A stretch of 64,000 bases of DNA, taken from NCBI GenBank assembly GCA_020543525.1, contig JAHYIO010000023.1, forward strand, positions 1,116,001 to 1,180,000, written 5' to 3'. The notes beneath the pieces are model-generated. The model ran no database searches. It was not told the origin of the DNA and was given only the letters and a program-made list of their open reading frames with translations. The DNA comes from Coriolopsis trogii. Lineage: Eukaryota; Basidiomycota; Agaricomycetes; Polyporales; Polyporaceae. Both the position numbers and the translations under genes were made by a program. Of the stretch, positions 23,339-34,311 are shown in pieces (within the stretch, counting starts at the first letter, position 1; every line of letters begins with the position of its first letter).

Positions 23339-25616
23339 TCACTCCCTGCCATTATTCCATGGTGTCGGAGTCTCTTCCACCCTACCCGCCATCGCCATCT
23401 GTTCTCCAATCCCGATCGTATCCTGCAACAGGTCCACCCCGAGCAAGCGCAGTTGCCCGCCCTGCATCTGCTGCTGCTGCAAGCGTTGTGCGGGGGGCAC
23501 CCCGAACACCGTCTCTTCCTCTCCGCCGCCGTACGCAGGATCGTCAAAGGAGTCGTCAAAAGAGTCGTCGTCAGCAGCTGCGTTGACAATGAACCCAGCG
23601 CCCGTTCCCGTGCCGTCATCGTCGTCGTCCATGGAGGAATCAAAGGAATCGTCGTCGAAGGAGTCGTTGCTTGCCTGGAGAACGAAGGGGGGCGCTGACC
23701 CGGCGTCCTCGTCGTAGTCGAACGAATCATCCATTGAGTCGTCCGCGTCGCTGGGCCCTTGCCCGATGACCTCGTTATCGTAGAGGTCGTAGAGGGGAGC
23801 TTGAGGAGTTGCAGCGACAGGTTCGGGTTCCGGAGGAGGTGGCGGAGGCGGAGGGTGGAAGACTCGTGTAGAGGACGCTGTACTGCGCATCGAGCCCAGT
23901 GATGAGGCGGACGAGATGCTGCTGAACACGGGTGCTCGAGGAGGAGCGGGGGCCGCTGCAGGCGGTGGCGCGAAGGTGGACGACCTCGCGCCGTATGAAG
24001 ATACGTTGAGACCTACGCGACGCATAATGCTGTCTAGACTTGCGTCCACCACGCTTCCGCTGGTTTCGGAGGCCGCATGAGGGGCATATGAGGGTCGTGT
24101 ATAGCGCGTCATAGAGGGCGGTGTAGGCATAGAGCTCATACTGCTCTCCGTGCCATATCCTGTACCAGGAGCTTTCGCCCTCCCAGCACCGGTGGCTCGC
24201 TGTGCCGCCGCTCCTACTGGTCCAAACACCCCGCGCTCTTCGACATCCACCAAACTCTTCATGATTCGCTCCGCGGCCTCCTTCCGAGGCGTCCGTCCGA
24301 GCTTCGGCAGTCGAGCGTAATCCGTCATGACTGGCGGGGACATGCCGAAGTTCTCGTCGAAAGAGTCGTCCTCCTTCGGAGGCGGTGTTCTCGTCTTCGC
24401 TCGCGCTATGCCGATCGCCGTCGAGGGTTTGAACGTCGCGAGCTTGATAGTGGAGGGCGGGGCCACGCGTTGTGGACTGGCAATAGAAGGGTCCTTCAGG
24501 TCTACAACACCCTTCCATGCGGACGGGTTGCTATCAGGAGGGAGATAGGGGTTGAGTGTCTTTAGACTGGCGGGGGTCTTCGGTTTGAACTTGAGCGGAG
24601 ACGTCGTTCGACTAGAACTGGCCGTGACGGTGGAGGAGTTGGCGTTACGACGGAGAACGTTATGCAAGAGTGCTTGAGGGCCTTCCCGTTCTTTGCCTTT
24701 GTCGAAGGAACGCGTCGACGGCTCATGCTTGGACGGCTCGGGCAAGATGGCGCGTTTAGTTAGGTCATCTGATACGTCGTCTCCCTCTGACTGCACTGTA
24801 GCATCCGCTACAATGGCAGAATGACCATCGGCAAGGCTTTGGATCTCGCGATTGAGCTGTAAGAGAGGAGGGTCGAGGGAGCCGCTCCATGAAGGCATAG
24901 ATTCCGAAGATTGACTGGCAAAGCTGTCATGAGGATTCTGATACCGCGCGCGTGACACTGTGGCCGGTGTGGAGGATACTGCTTGGCCGGGGGCGAAGGA
25001 TACATCGGACGCAGTACGATCTGCATTGAGCGTTCGGTTGACCTGAGGAGTTCCGACTTCCGACTCGGAATCGTGGTGTGAAGATGCCTCCTCTGTCCCG
25101 GACTCTGACTCTGTCTGTGTCGTCTCCGTGTCCTCCTCCTCTTGTGCGGCACTGTAATCCTCATATGTGGGTATGCGAATCTGAGCCGCTTGCTCGTAAA
25201 AGGTTGTCCAGAACTGACAGGAGGGAGTTCCCGCATGGGATGAAGCAACATGAGACGGTCAAATGATAGTTCAAGGTATCGCGAAAGAGAGGCAAAGACA
25301 CACCTTGGCTGCCTCTCGCACTGGTTCAGTTCCTACTGCATACTTCTTCACCGCTGGTAGTATCCTGCTCGCCATCACATTCTGGATTTTAGAGAAGTTC
25401 GCGTCTATGTTCTTTACGCGGGGGTTAGTAGACGAGCTTTAGCGAATGCAATATTGAATGGACCTGCAGCTTGATCGTAATGAGCTGTTCGATCTGCTCG
25501 ATCTGGTCGTACGGCGGAGCGGTGGTGTCGAGGCCCGGGACGATAATGTCACTAGGATCCGGGGTGGGTTCCCACCTTTGCGCTTTGGGGTCTATAGGTT
25601 TCAAGTCTGGTGCCAT
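23339..25616 (-). CDS. ASK1: DASH complex subunit Ask1
   Basis: Ask1 is part of the ten-protein DASH/Dam1 ring that couples kinetochores to spindle microtubules in fungi. The start at 25616 reads MAPDLKPIDPKAQRWEPTPD. The conserved Ask1 region (about residues 35-110) has QIEQIEQLITIKLQ, a small exon with NIDANFSKIQ, then RILPAVKKYAVGTEPVREAA and, after an intron of about 75 nt, FWTTFYEQAAQIRIPTYED. The long C-terminal part (about 550 residues) is disordered, Ser/Pro-rich and acidic. It repeats DDSFD-type motifs between about 23545 and 23745, and again near 24360 as DDSFDENFGMSPP. In yeast the Ask1 tail is regulated by Cdk1 and Ipl1; the many Ser/Thr-Pro sites here fit that. The divergent promoter to KIN17 carries an MCB-like box. 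Confidence 0.88.
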
Positions 25617-25932
25617 CTGAACGAGCAAACAGTGGATGGAGAGACGCGACAAGATATAGTGGACGCGACGCGACGCGTCCAGAGATTAGATCGCTGCGCC
25701 ACAACCGTATTACTATTTAGTCGGAGCTCACTGACCGGGGCTATATTGGCCGCGCCGAAAAAACGGAGATTGAAGTTACTGATGCTTTGTCAGCAGGCTT
25801 GTATCGTAGTGTACACCTGCTCCGCGCTGTCTCCGCCATCGTAAACGTCGACCACGACTATCTCGTCACCGTCTCTGCTCAGGCAGCTCTACCCCTCGCT
25901 CTCTAACACTTACCCTCTTCCTTGCTGCCAAC
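25617..25932. promoter_or_regulatory. ASK1/KIN17 divergent promoter with MCB-like box
   Basis: The two start codons are 316 bp apart. At 25661-25680 lies GGACGCGACGCGACGCGTCC, containing one perfect ACGCGT (25673-25678) and overlapping GACGCG units; another GACGCG is at 25643-25648. The perfect box is 57 bp before the ASK1 ATG. ACGCGT is the classical site of MBF-type G1/S regulators; use by MBF is inferred. Confidence 0.5.
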
Positions 25933-27374
25933 ATGCCACGCGCAGAAGGTGAGTTGATGCATGTTGTTTACTCATCCATGACCTCATCCTCTTCACAGTC
26001 GGTACCCCGAAGTACCTGGCCAATAAGATGAAGTCCAAGGGACTTCAGCGTCTCCGCTGGTACTGTCAGATATGCCAGAAACAATGCAGAGACGAGAACG
26101 GCTTCAAATGTCACACCCAGTCCGAGTCACACCTCCGGCAGATGCTCGTTGTCGGCGAGAGCGCAGGGAAGCACATAGCGGACTTCTCAGCCCAGTTCCA
26201 GCACGACTTCGTTCAGCTCTTATCCCGTCGTTTTGGTACCAAGCGGGTGAAGGCGAACAACGTATACCAGGAGTTCATCCAAGACAAGAACCACCTTCAC
26301 ATGAACGCAACTCGATGGGTCACCCTGACGGAGTTCGTCAAACATCTGGGAAGGACCGGTGTCGCGCGGGTAGATGAGACCGAGAAGGGTTGGTTTATCG
26401 CCTGGATAGACAATAGTCCGAAGGCTCTGGCGAAGCAAGTGAGTACTACTCTTCCCTTTCGTTTGTGGCCGAATTCCCGGAGGTTGGATAGTTTTGGAGG
26501 CACACGGCAAGTATCGGAGCACGACGATAAGACTATCATGCACGGTTGGTGTCGTCGTGCTCCGATTAGTGGCTACCGTATTGTCGGTAGCGTTGCCCGT
26601 CGGGACGCGGGTCCTTGCATGGAAGGCCGATTCCGCCATGCTACTTTGGCCACACGGCGAGGCACATCCGGGCATCATCGTACGCATGGCCGGATAAATC
26701 AAGATGCCGAGCTCTGACTTGCAGGGAAGTGATATCGCGTGCGGGGATGTCACGGTCAGGGTATGGTGTACTGGATGGTGTACTGTCGCCTTCAGATCGG
26801 TATGGCTATGCTAATCCCCTCTGGACAAGCCGTGGCAATATTGTACACTGCCGGAGAACCAGCTCGCTCTGAGTCTGATCGGCATTTACTCATTCGCTCG
26901 ACTTTGCAGGAAGCTTCCATGAAGAAAGAACGGATGTCGGTATCGGATGAGCAACGCGAGCGTATGCTCATCGAAGAGCAGATCGAGCGCGCGGCGGCCG
27001 AGGCAGAAGCGTCCGGATCCAAACCTGAACAATCACCTCCAGCAGAGGAATTGGGCCTGAAGCGAGACGAGAAGACTGAGAAGGTCGTCTTATCACTCGC
27101 TCCCAAGACGGCAGCGTCGTCTACTGCTACACCTTCGGCGGGTATCAAGCTCAATCCTCTGAAACCCGTTGTCAACCCTCTGAAAGCTTCCAATCCCCTC
27201 AAGCGACCGAACGTGTTCAAGCAAGCCACGGCAACGTCCTCCTCGGTCTCTACTTCGACAGACACAGAGAAGACTCACGGAAAGAAGCGGGACGCTCCGA
27301 TGTCCGCGGCGGAGCGACTCATCTTTGAGGAACAGGAACGGAAACGGCGGCGCATGGAGCGAGAGGCGACGTAG
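25933..27374 (+). CDS. KIN17: Kin17-type DNA/RNA-binding protein
   Basis: Kin17 is a conserved nuclear protein linked to DNA replication and repair and to mRNA processing. The first exon is tiny (MPRAE), and the first intron ends just before VGTPKYLANKMKSKGLQ. A C2H2 zinc finger follows (CQICQKQCRDENGFKCH, then SESH), then a winged-helix domain: LLSRRFGTKRVKANNVYQEF and MNATRWVTLTEFVKHLGRTG with VDETEKGWFIAWIDN. An unusually long intron (26439-26909, 471 nt) separates this from a charged, coiled-coil-like part (KKERMSVSDEQRERMLIEEQ). A linker repeats NPLK units (LNPLKPVVNPLKASNPLKRP), and the basic C terminus ends ERKRRRMEREAT. At about 300 residues it lacks the tandem KOW/SH3-like domain of animal Kin17, as in shorter fungal homologues. 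Confidence 0.92.
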
Positions 27375-27745
27375 ACATATCCTTTTCGTGATCAGCATTC
27401 GGACGGGCCATATACGATACGTGTATTTCTATTCATGCTTTCACTGTCTGTGTATTGCTGTTACAGTACTCAGGACTCGGATCAACAAAGCGCATTGTCC
27501 TGACAAGAGACGTTGACAGCAATACAATGCCTGCCAATTGTCGGTAGCCCATGTCAAAGCTAAAGCTCAGGGGCTTTGACTCTTGGACAATGGGCACTAG
27601 CACTGCTCTGGAGGTATAAAGGCTTATGTCAAGGTACTTTCGTTACCTGATTTGCATTTCTCCATCTCTCGTTCCTGTTCCTGCTACTTGCAATCATTCA
27701 GAACCACTCGATCACATCCTGCCAGCTCTCTCTCAGCTCTGTACG
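27375..27745. other. Intergenic region between KIN17 and the next plus-strand gene
   Basis: These 371 bases hold the KIN17 3' end and the promoter of the unknown gene. GGTATAAAGGC at 27612-27622 (TATAAA core 27614-27619) is a plausible TATA box about 130 bases before the chosen start. Confidence 0.4.
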
Positions 27746-28799
27746 ATGCGACCTTGCCCCGTTCCTCCCTTGGATCTATCTCAAGCGCGTGCAATCAGCC
27801 CTGGTGCATGCCCATCAGCGGGTGACTACGAGATGCATTCTCCAACTTTGTCCTGGTGCGGATCTCTGGTTCTCCCCGAACGGCCGAGAACATCCCAATC
27901 ACGGCGTCCCTCATGGGACTATTCCAACCGCCCCGACACACTACCCCCTGAAGCGTGGCGCATCCTGCCTGGCATGTTCGTTGCCTTTCAGCTGGACATG
28001 ATCCCAATCGCGAACCATTATACCCCAACCTCCAGGGAGGCGCAGGCGATGCTCCGGTTTAACGGCGGCCGCTACCTCGGGCTCGTTGTGGAATCAATGC
28101 TGAAGCCGAAGGAAGACGGTGGTGAAGGACGCGACGAGGTGCTCGTCGTCTACTTCGTGTCAAACCAACCCCCGCCGGGGGAGCATGCCAAAAAGCACGT
28201 GATCCCAATCCTCCCTTTCGACAACCTTGACCGGTACTACCGCAAGGGCGACGGCGGGGCGGCCGACGACGACGACGGCAAGCTCGACCGCAAGGAGCGG
28301 CCGCCGATAGAGACGAAGGCGCTGTTCCCGTTCCCAAACCGGCTACAGTGGACGTCGTACGGGACGCGGATATCGGTGGAGCGCTTCGTGGACTCGAAAC
28401 TCGGCTTCAAGATGGACGAGGACGAATACAACCACGTCGAGGACCTGATATTGGCCGACGCTGCGACACTGCTGACGGTGCCCGACCCGGACATCGTGCT
28501 GCAGAAAATGCAGGTGCCGAGCGAGCCGCTCCCTGCCACTGTCTGGCGGGACATCCGCGGGGGCCACAATGACGACCCGGCGGAATTTGTGAACGAAGTC
28601 TACGAGTGAGTAGCCGGAAGCTTTTCGTGCTGGGTGTCTCCAGTCCTTCTGGATAGTGTGGTATATGTGTGACAGGAGTGCTCACGAGGTGGCCTTGTTC
28701 TGCAGCTTGATTGAAGAAATCAGGGGTTACGCTGAAGAAAATTTATCTGTGGTTCCTGACGGCAACTCAGAAGAAGACCAGGCTATGGACGAAGACTGA
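27746..28799 (+). CDS. Unknown conserved-looking protein
   Basis: I do not recognise this protein. The ATG at 27746 (MRPCPVPPLDLSQ) was chosen; an in-frame ATG at 27626 would add 40 residues. The core (about residues 60-190) looks folded: EAWRILPGMFVAFQLDMIP, NGGRYLGLVVESML, DEVLVVYFVSNQPPPGEH and VIPILPFDNLDRYYRKG. An Asp/Gly-rich loop and RLQWTSYGTRISVERFVDS follow. The frame appears to stop at 28609, but GTGAGT at 28606 starts a 100-nt intron (28606-28705). The second exon then reads in phase: LIEEIRGYAEENLSVV ... EEDQAMDED and a stop at 28797-28799. Total about 317 residues. There is no signal peptide or membrane helix. Confidence 0.72.
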
Positions 28800-29529
28800 T
28801 ACTGGGGTACCTGTACGCGCCCAGGCGCTTCCACCTACACAGAGCTCGAGGCGCTTAAGACGGGTTATCATAGTGCAATGCACGGCACAAGGATCCCGTC
28901 GGCGGAGGGACGATATCGAGAACCCAATACCGCGGTCGGAGTGCTCGGAGTTCGAGGTGCAGAGGGGCGCGCATCGTATACGAAGAAGCTTCTTTTACAT
29001 GTACATTACAATGCATGGAGTAACCGCTGACTGAAAGGAATGTCCTGCCCGCGTCGGTGGACGCCAGTCTCGGATTCTACCCTGCGGTGTCCGTCGTCCG
29101 AGTCATGTTGGGGTGGAGCGCGCCGAGCTCTAATCGTCTTTACGAGCATGCGGCTGGATGTGAGCGGCATGGAACTCATCGATGGAAGTTCGCCTTTTCG
29201 AACGCCGCGGCGGGACGAGCTTCATTTGATATGTCGGAGTAAACCACAAGTAAGGCAGACGAAGAACGGCTTGAGACTCCTTCATGTTACAACATGTGAA
29301 AAACAAAGAAACAGGACACGCACGACCCCGTCGTTCGAACTCAGTCATATTCATTCTCGCTGAACGGCCGTAAAGCTCGAAGCTGGAGCCGTGCGCGCGA
29401 GCATGGACCGACGCGCGTCCCGTGTGAAGCAATGCATAGGTAGACAGGGTGTCCGCGCGCGTACAATGCATCGTGCAACGCGCAACACACACGTCCCCCG
29501 AGCCCGGCGCGCGCCAGAATCCACCCCAG
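28800..29529. other. Convergent 3' intergenic region
   Basis: These 730 bases lie between the unknown gene and the end of ARP6. No coding exon or repeat can be supported. Confidence 0.45.
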
Positions 29530-32085
29530 CTACCGCTTCGACGCAGCACTCCCCCTGGGCCTTCCCCGCCCCCTCCCACGCCCAGGCTTCTTCGTCGTCG
29601 ACGTCGGCGGCGGAGGGACACTCTCCCGCCCATCCCCGTCCGAATCCTCGTCCTCCTCGTCAATGTCCATGTCGACGCCCGCACCCGCGCGCCTGCCTGT
29701 GCTCGTGCTCGCCCTTCTCTTCGGGTGGCGTTCGCCGCCACCGCCTTCTCTCGCGCTCTCCGCGGCGGGCTTGGGCTGCGGCTTCCAGTCCCTGAACTTG
29801 CGCCGGCACGCGCTGCTCCCCATCTCCTGGTACTCTTCCCGCGTCACGACGCATTGGGCGAACTCGGGCCGGCGGGCGAAGGCGACGGCCGAGCGGTATG
29901 CCTCAAGAACGGGCCTGACGAACGGAAAGGTGGCGGAGAGAGTCAGCTCTGTGCTGTCTTGTGAACCCAGGGTCCGTAACACGATTACAGATAGTACTCT
30001 CGACGGGAGACGGTTCGTGCTCGCGACCGAATACGGGCCCAGCAAGCAGCATTTCGTTACGAGCCGCAGAGCGTCCCGGAATGGGCGCATGACCGCATCC
30101 GCGTACGTACGCGTGGGGACAAGCGAGCGTGACGGTGATAGGGAAAAGAAAAGGATGACGAGAGGAGTGGGGGAAACGTACTCGTTAGACGCGTGCACGA
30201 GAACCTCGCACTCGATGGGCGCAAGCGACCGCAGCTCGGACAGCCTGTCAAGTGTGTGTCGTGCGCGTTAGCGGCTGGTCAGTAGTTCCGATGGGGGCAG
30301 GAGAAGAAGGAATAGGAATGGACGGAAAAGGAAGGAAGGAAGGGCATCAGGACGGGGGATCACGGTCAACGAGTAAGTTCTAGGTCAGCACAAACCGACT
30401 CAAGGGTAGGTCGGACGCTGTAGGCGGTCGGGTTGTGTGGAATGTGGGGTATGTGGAGGAAAGATGGGCCAAACACGGGACGAGGCCACTCACAATCTGT
30501 TGCGGAAGCCAGGCATGGCGGTGTTCCCGCCGACGAGAACGATGTTGGCCCAAAACATGCCTCGCAGATCCTCTGGTAGGAGCGCTATGCTCGCCGCCAC
30601 CGTCGCGCTGAGCCCTGCCTGGTCGAGGCCTACAAATTCACAAAGAAGCCCAAGGCAGGGTGCGAGCCCGTCAGCAAAGCGTCCGAGCGACCGTGTGCCA
30701 CCACCGTAGAGCGGAGAAGGGAAACGACAGCTCACCAATGTCGGACGGACGAAAGAGGATCTCTGGGACCGAGAACCGTTCGTTGGCCATCGTCAGGGTT
30801 TGGGAGCCATCGGGCAGCGATTCGCCAGGGTTACGTACCCGGCCGGGTCTGTTGGCGGCGTAGTCCGGGAAGATATACTCCTGAACTATCGGGTTCCTGG
30901 ACGGGCGCGCGCTGGAAGGAAGCCCATCCCGAGAAGCAAGGAGTTGCAGGCAGACAGCATGCAGGGTAGCGAAAAGAGGGCACTCCGTTAAGCTCTCACA
31001 CCTACACGCACATGAATGAACGCGGGCGGACATCACAGCGTCTGCCCGTGCCCGGCGTGGAACGACGTACCGGCATGTCTCGAGGTCGGTGGAAAAGTCC
31101 GTGGAGACAAAGCAACAAGCCTCCTTGATCTCGTTCATGATGTGCGTCTCTTCCATCATGTTCCACTGGCGGTAGGAGACGGTTTCCTTGAGCTGGTTGG
31201 TCAACAGCTTCCCACCGACGTCGATTCTGACGACAAGCCTATGTCAGCGGCGGCGCTCGAGGATCAGGAAGCTGCAAGGGCAGGTGGCAGACCGCTTGAC
31301 AGCATCCCAGACGACTGCGCCGTTGATAATGGGAACGACGTGCGTGAAGCTGAACCCTGAGTCTATGACCAGTAAGCACTCGGGCGGTGGCAAATCCGGC
31401 TTATCCAACAGATGGCCGTAGGGGATAAGTGAGGCCGCTGTGCAAGGAACGATCCGAAGAAAGGCGTTAGTCTGAGTCAGTCTGAGCGATTAGGATGAGC
31501 GCACGGGTGCATCTATGATAGGATCGAAATTCATATTCCTCAAACACAAATTGGTCGTAAACATCCTGGATGTTTGGCAAGTTGAAATAGGGTTCTGTGA
31601 TCAACAGAGACGACTCCGCAGTGTTGACCTGAAGGAGACATATCATTCAAACCATATTCGGGGGATTGTCACGACCGTGACGCGACGATCGACAGATATA
31701 CTGACCGCCAAGACCTGGCTAGAGAAGATACCGTCCCATATAGCTTTTTGCGCATCCCAGTCAACGAGAAAACCCTGAGAGCTGTAAGGTATCTGTGGGC
31801 TGTGCAGGCTGTTGATGCGGCGGGGACTGACCTTCTCGAACGGGAGACGGAAACGCAAGGAGGTGAAGTCCCGACAGTTGGTCAGCTCATGTCCGATGTA
31901 GGTGGCATTCTCGGCCTTTGCTCGAACGACGGCATTCGGGACAAGCCTGAGAGACGGTGAGCGACGATCAAAGGGTACGGTATGGGGTCAGACCGAGGGT
32001 GGGTGTCGTGTACGCCGAGAAGGCCAGCCTTGACAGTCGATGCGCCGTTATCGAGGATAACTAGGGGGTGAGTGGTGGGCTTCAT
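29530..32085 (-). CDS. ARP6: Actin-related protein 6 (SWR1 complex)
   Basis: Arp6 is a nuclear actin-related protein and a stable subunit of the SWR1 remodeller, which places histone H2A.Z into nucleosomes. The start at 32085 gives [16 protein letters not shown], the nucleotide-binding P-loop region of the actin fold. Further exons show [73 protein letters not shown] and [19 protein letters not shown] with [10 protein letters not shown]. After these come [37 protein letters not shown] and [18 protein letters not shown]. The family normally ends near [14 protein letters not shown]; here about 80 residues follow, including an acidic run ([15 protein letters not shown]) and a Gly-Arg tail with an AT-hook-like [11 protein letters not shown]. 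There are about nine introns. Confidence 0.92.
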
Positions 32086-32896
32086 GACCTGTTAAACGGA
32101 ACTGAGTGCCCCAGCAGTCGGCGGAGGAGAACAAGGTGAGAAGCAGCGATGAATGAAGAGAACGGAAGTGAGACTAGAAGACAAGACAGCAGACGGATTC
32201 AAGCCCAGCACCAATTGGATGACGCTCCGTACCAAGACGTGGTTGAGGCGTGTGGATGAATGAACCTCAAGCAGAGGAAGTGAGCACACCACCTCGGAGA
32301 CAGCATGCACGTGCTGTCCAAACGCGGCAGTGCAGACGCCTGGCCCTGATTGGCCGGCGCTCGCTGTTGGCTACACTCGTCCATGTTTGCTCACGTGTGT
32401 TCTACAGCCAGAACGCGAACGGCCTCAACTGCATCAAGTCCGAACCCAGACTCACGCTCGGCCTTCGAGCACTCTGGCCAGGTCCAGTGAGCCACCCGCC
32501 GTCTCGTATCGAACTCGAGATGTGTTCTAATTCATCGGTGAAGCTCCTGACAGGCTTCTGCTACACTCCCCCGGTCAAGTCAAGTTCCCGTCTGTCAGGT
32601 CGCACCGGTCTGCTCTGTTGCGAATCTGCCATTCTGTCAGTGCTGTTCCTCTCACTGGAACCTCTCCTATACCCCAATCAGTACGTGACACCCACACCTT
32701 GCTGTCTGGTGCTCATCGTCCGCATTCACCGGTCGCTCTTCTGGCCGCGATCGCCCGCAGCACTTCTCCCGAGGAAGAGGAACAGTGGTTTGCACCTCTC
32801 CGCTCACCTTTCCTGTAGAACGCGTCCGGGTTCACTCAATTTTTGTCCGCACCCGCACACCTTCCTCGTCCCTGGGCTTTCATCGCAATCTAATCG
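32086..32896. promoter_or_regulatory. Divergent promoter region, ARP6 / TANGO2
   Basis: These 811 bases between the two start codons hold both promoters and 5' leaders. The sequence is CT-rich on the plus strand toward TANGO2. A long open frame that starts here at 32250 is an accident: it runs through three TANGO2 introns. Confidence 0.4.
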
Positions 32897-34311
32897 ATGT
32901 GTGTCGGCTTCTGGGCTCTTGAACATCCAGACTACGCTCTGTGAGCTCCGGCTGCAAAGCATCTACTTTCTGGACGGTGCCCTGCTCACGCTCTCTCCAG
33001 AATACTATGCAGTAACCGTGATGAGTTCCTGGCTCGCCCCACTGCTCCCGCCCACTGGCACTCATTCGGACCAATCGCGACCGATCAGGGCGGGGCAGGC
33101 AGCGTTCTTTCTGGCCGCGATCTGCTCGCAGGCGGGACCTGGGCCGGGGTCAGTCGGACTGGCAGAGTCGCTCTTCTGTGTGTCACAATTACCCAATCTC
33201 TCCAGCCTCGTGCTATCAGCCGGTATACTGAAAGTGACGTTTCTGAACAGGACGAACATCACCGAGCCCCCTCGGAAGTACGTTTCCTCCCGAGGGGACC
33301 TCACCCAGTCCTTTCTGATGCCCCAAGTGCCGAAGGCTGAGCTGCAGGCCGAGATCGACGAGTTTCTCGAGGAGAACCGCGACCGCGCGTACGCGGGCTT
33401 CAACCTGCTCGTGCTCACCCCCGCGTCTGCGCGCGAGTCCGGGCCGAGGCGCCTCTCGCTGGACGCCGCCTTCCTGACCAACTCTGGCGGGGGCGGGAAG
33501 ATCACGGCGCGGATGCTGACCGAGGACGAACGACGGTGCGGGGGCATGTCCAACGGCGTCGACCAGCACGGCGCGAGCGAGTGGCCCAAGGTGCAGCACG
33601 GGAGGCAGTGCCTGCGTGACATCCTGGCCGCGCTGCAGGAGGACGCTACAGAGACCGAGATCGTGGAGCGGCTATTCGCGCTTCTAACGTGAGCAACCTT
33701 GTCCTCTTTCCTCCTTCCTTTCGTTCTCCTTTTCCTTTCTTCCGCCCTCTCCTCTCGCCATCCCTTCGTTTCTCGCCACTTACGTCCTTCTGCATCCGTC
33801 TCTTTTCATTTGCGGCTTGTATTCTCCTTTCCCACTTCCCGAGCCGTCTTTCCGTACGCGACCCGGCCCACGCTGACCGTCTGCCGGTCCATTCTGTTCC
33901 ATTCTATCACGCTATCGACCTCCCCCGTCTGGGATCACAAGCTGGAAGAGCGAGCACGCGCCCCTAGACCGCTCCGAGCTGCGCAACACGATCCAGGTGG
34001 AGCCTGTGTCTCTCCGCCTCGACGCGAACCAAGTCCCCGCCGCACTCGTTCCCGCCGCCGCCGCCGCGGAGGAAGACGACAGCGACTCCACATCGACGTC
34101 CGCATCCACGCCCACGCTCACGCCCATGGGGCCCCCTGCTTCCAAAGTCCATTACGGCACCCGCTTGTCGACGGTGATCCTGATCCGGCGAGACGGAAGC
34201 GCGACGTTCATTGAGCGCGACGTCTGGGCCCTCGACGAGCACGGCCGAGTCGTCAAGCGAGATCTCGCAGGCCACGATCGTGTCTTCCGCTTCGAAATCC
34301 AGCCTGCGTGA
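32897..34311 (+). CDS. TANGO2: TANGO2 homologue (NRDE family)
   Basis: TANGO2/NRDE proteins are conserved from bacteria to humans; the human gene is tied to Golgi/ER organisation and to mitochondrial lipid or heme handling, and the biochemistry is unsettled. The start at 32897 reads MCVGFWALEHPDYA, split by a 60-nt intron from LILCSNRDEFLARPTAP, which bears the family's NRDE motif. Next come GGTWAGVSRTGRVALLTNIT (with an intron after ALL), FLTNSGGGG, MSNGVDQHGASEWPKV and DATETEIVERLFALL. A pyrimidine-rich 253-nt intron (33689-33941) follows. The last exon has WKSEHAPLDRSELRNTIQV, HYGTRLSTVILIRRDGSATF and ERDVWALDEHGRVVKRDLAG. It is about 340 residues, full length for the family. Confidence 0.88.

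Noticed and set aside
32250..33692. Open frame of 480 codons on the plus strand
   Set aside because: Only its 3' part is coding. The rest runs through the ARP6/TANGO2 promoter and three TANGO2 introns; the real gene starts at 32897.
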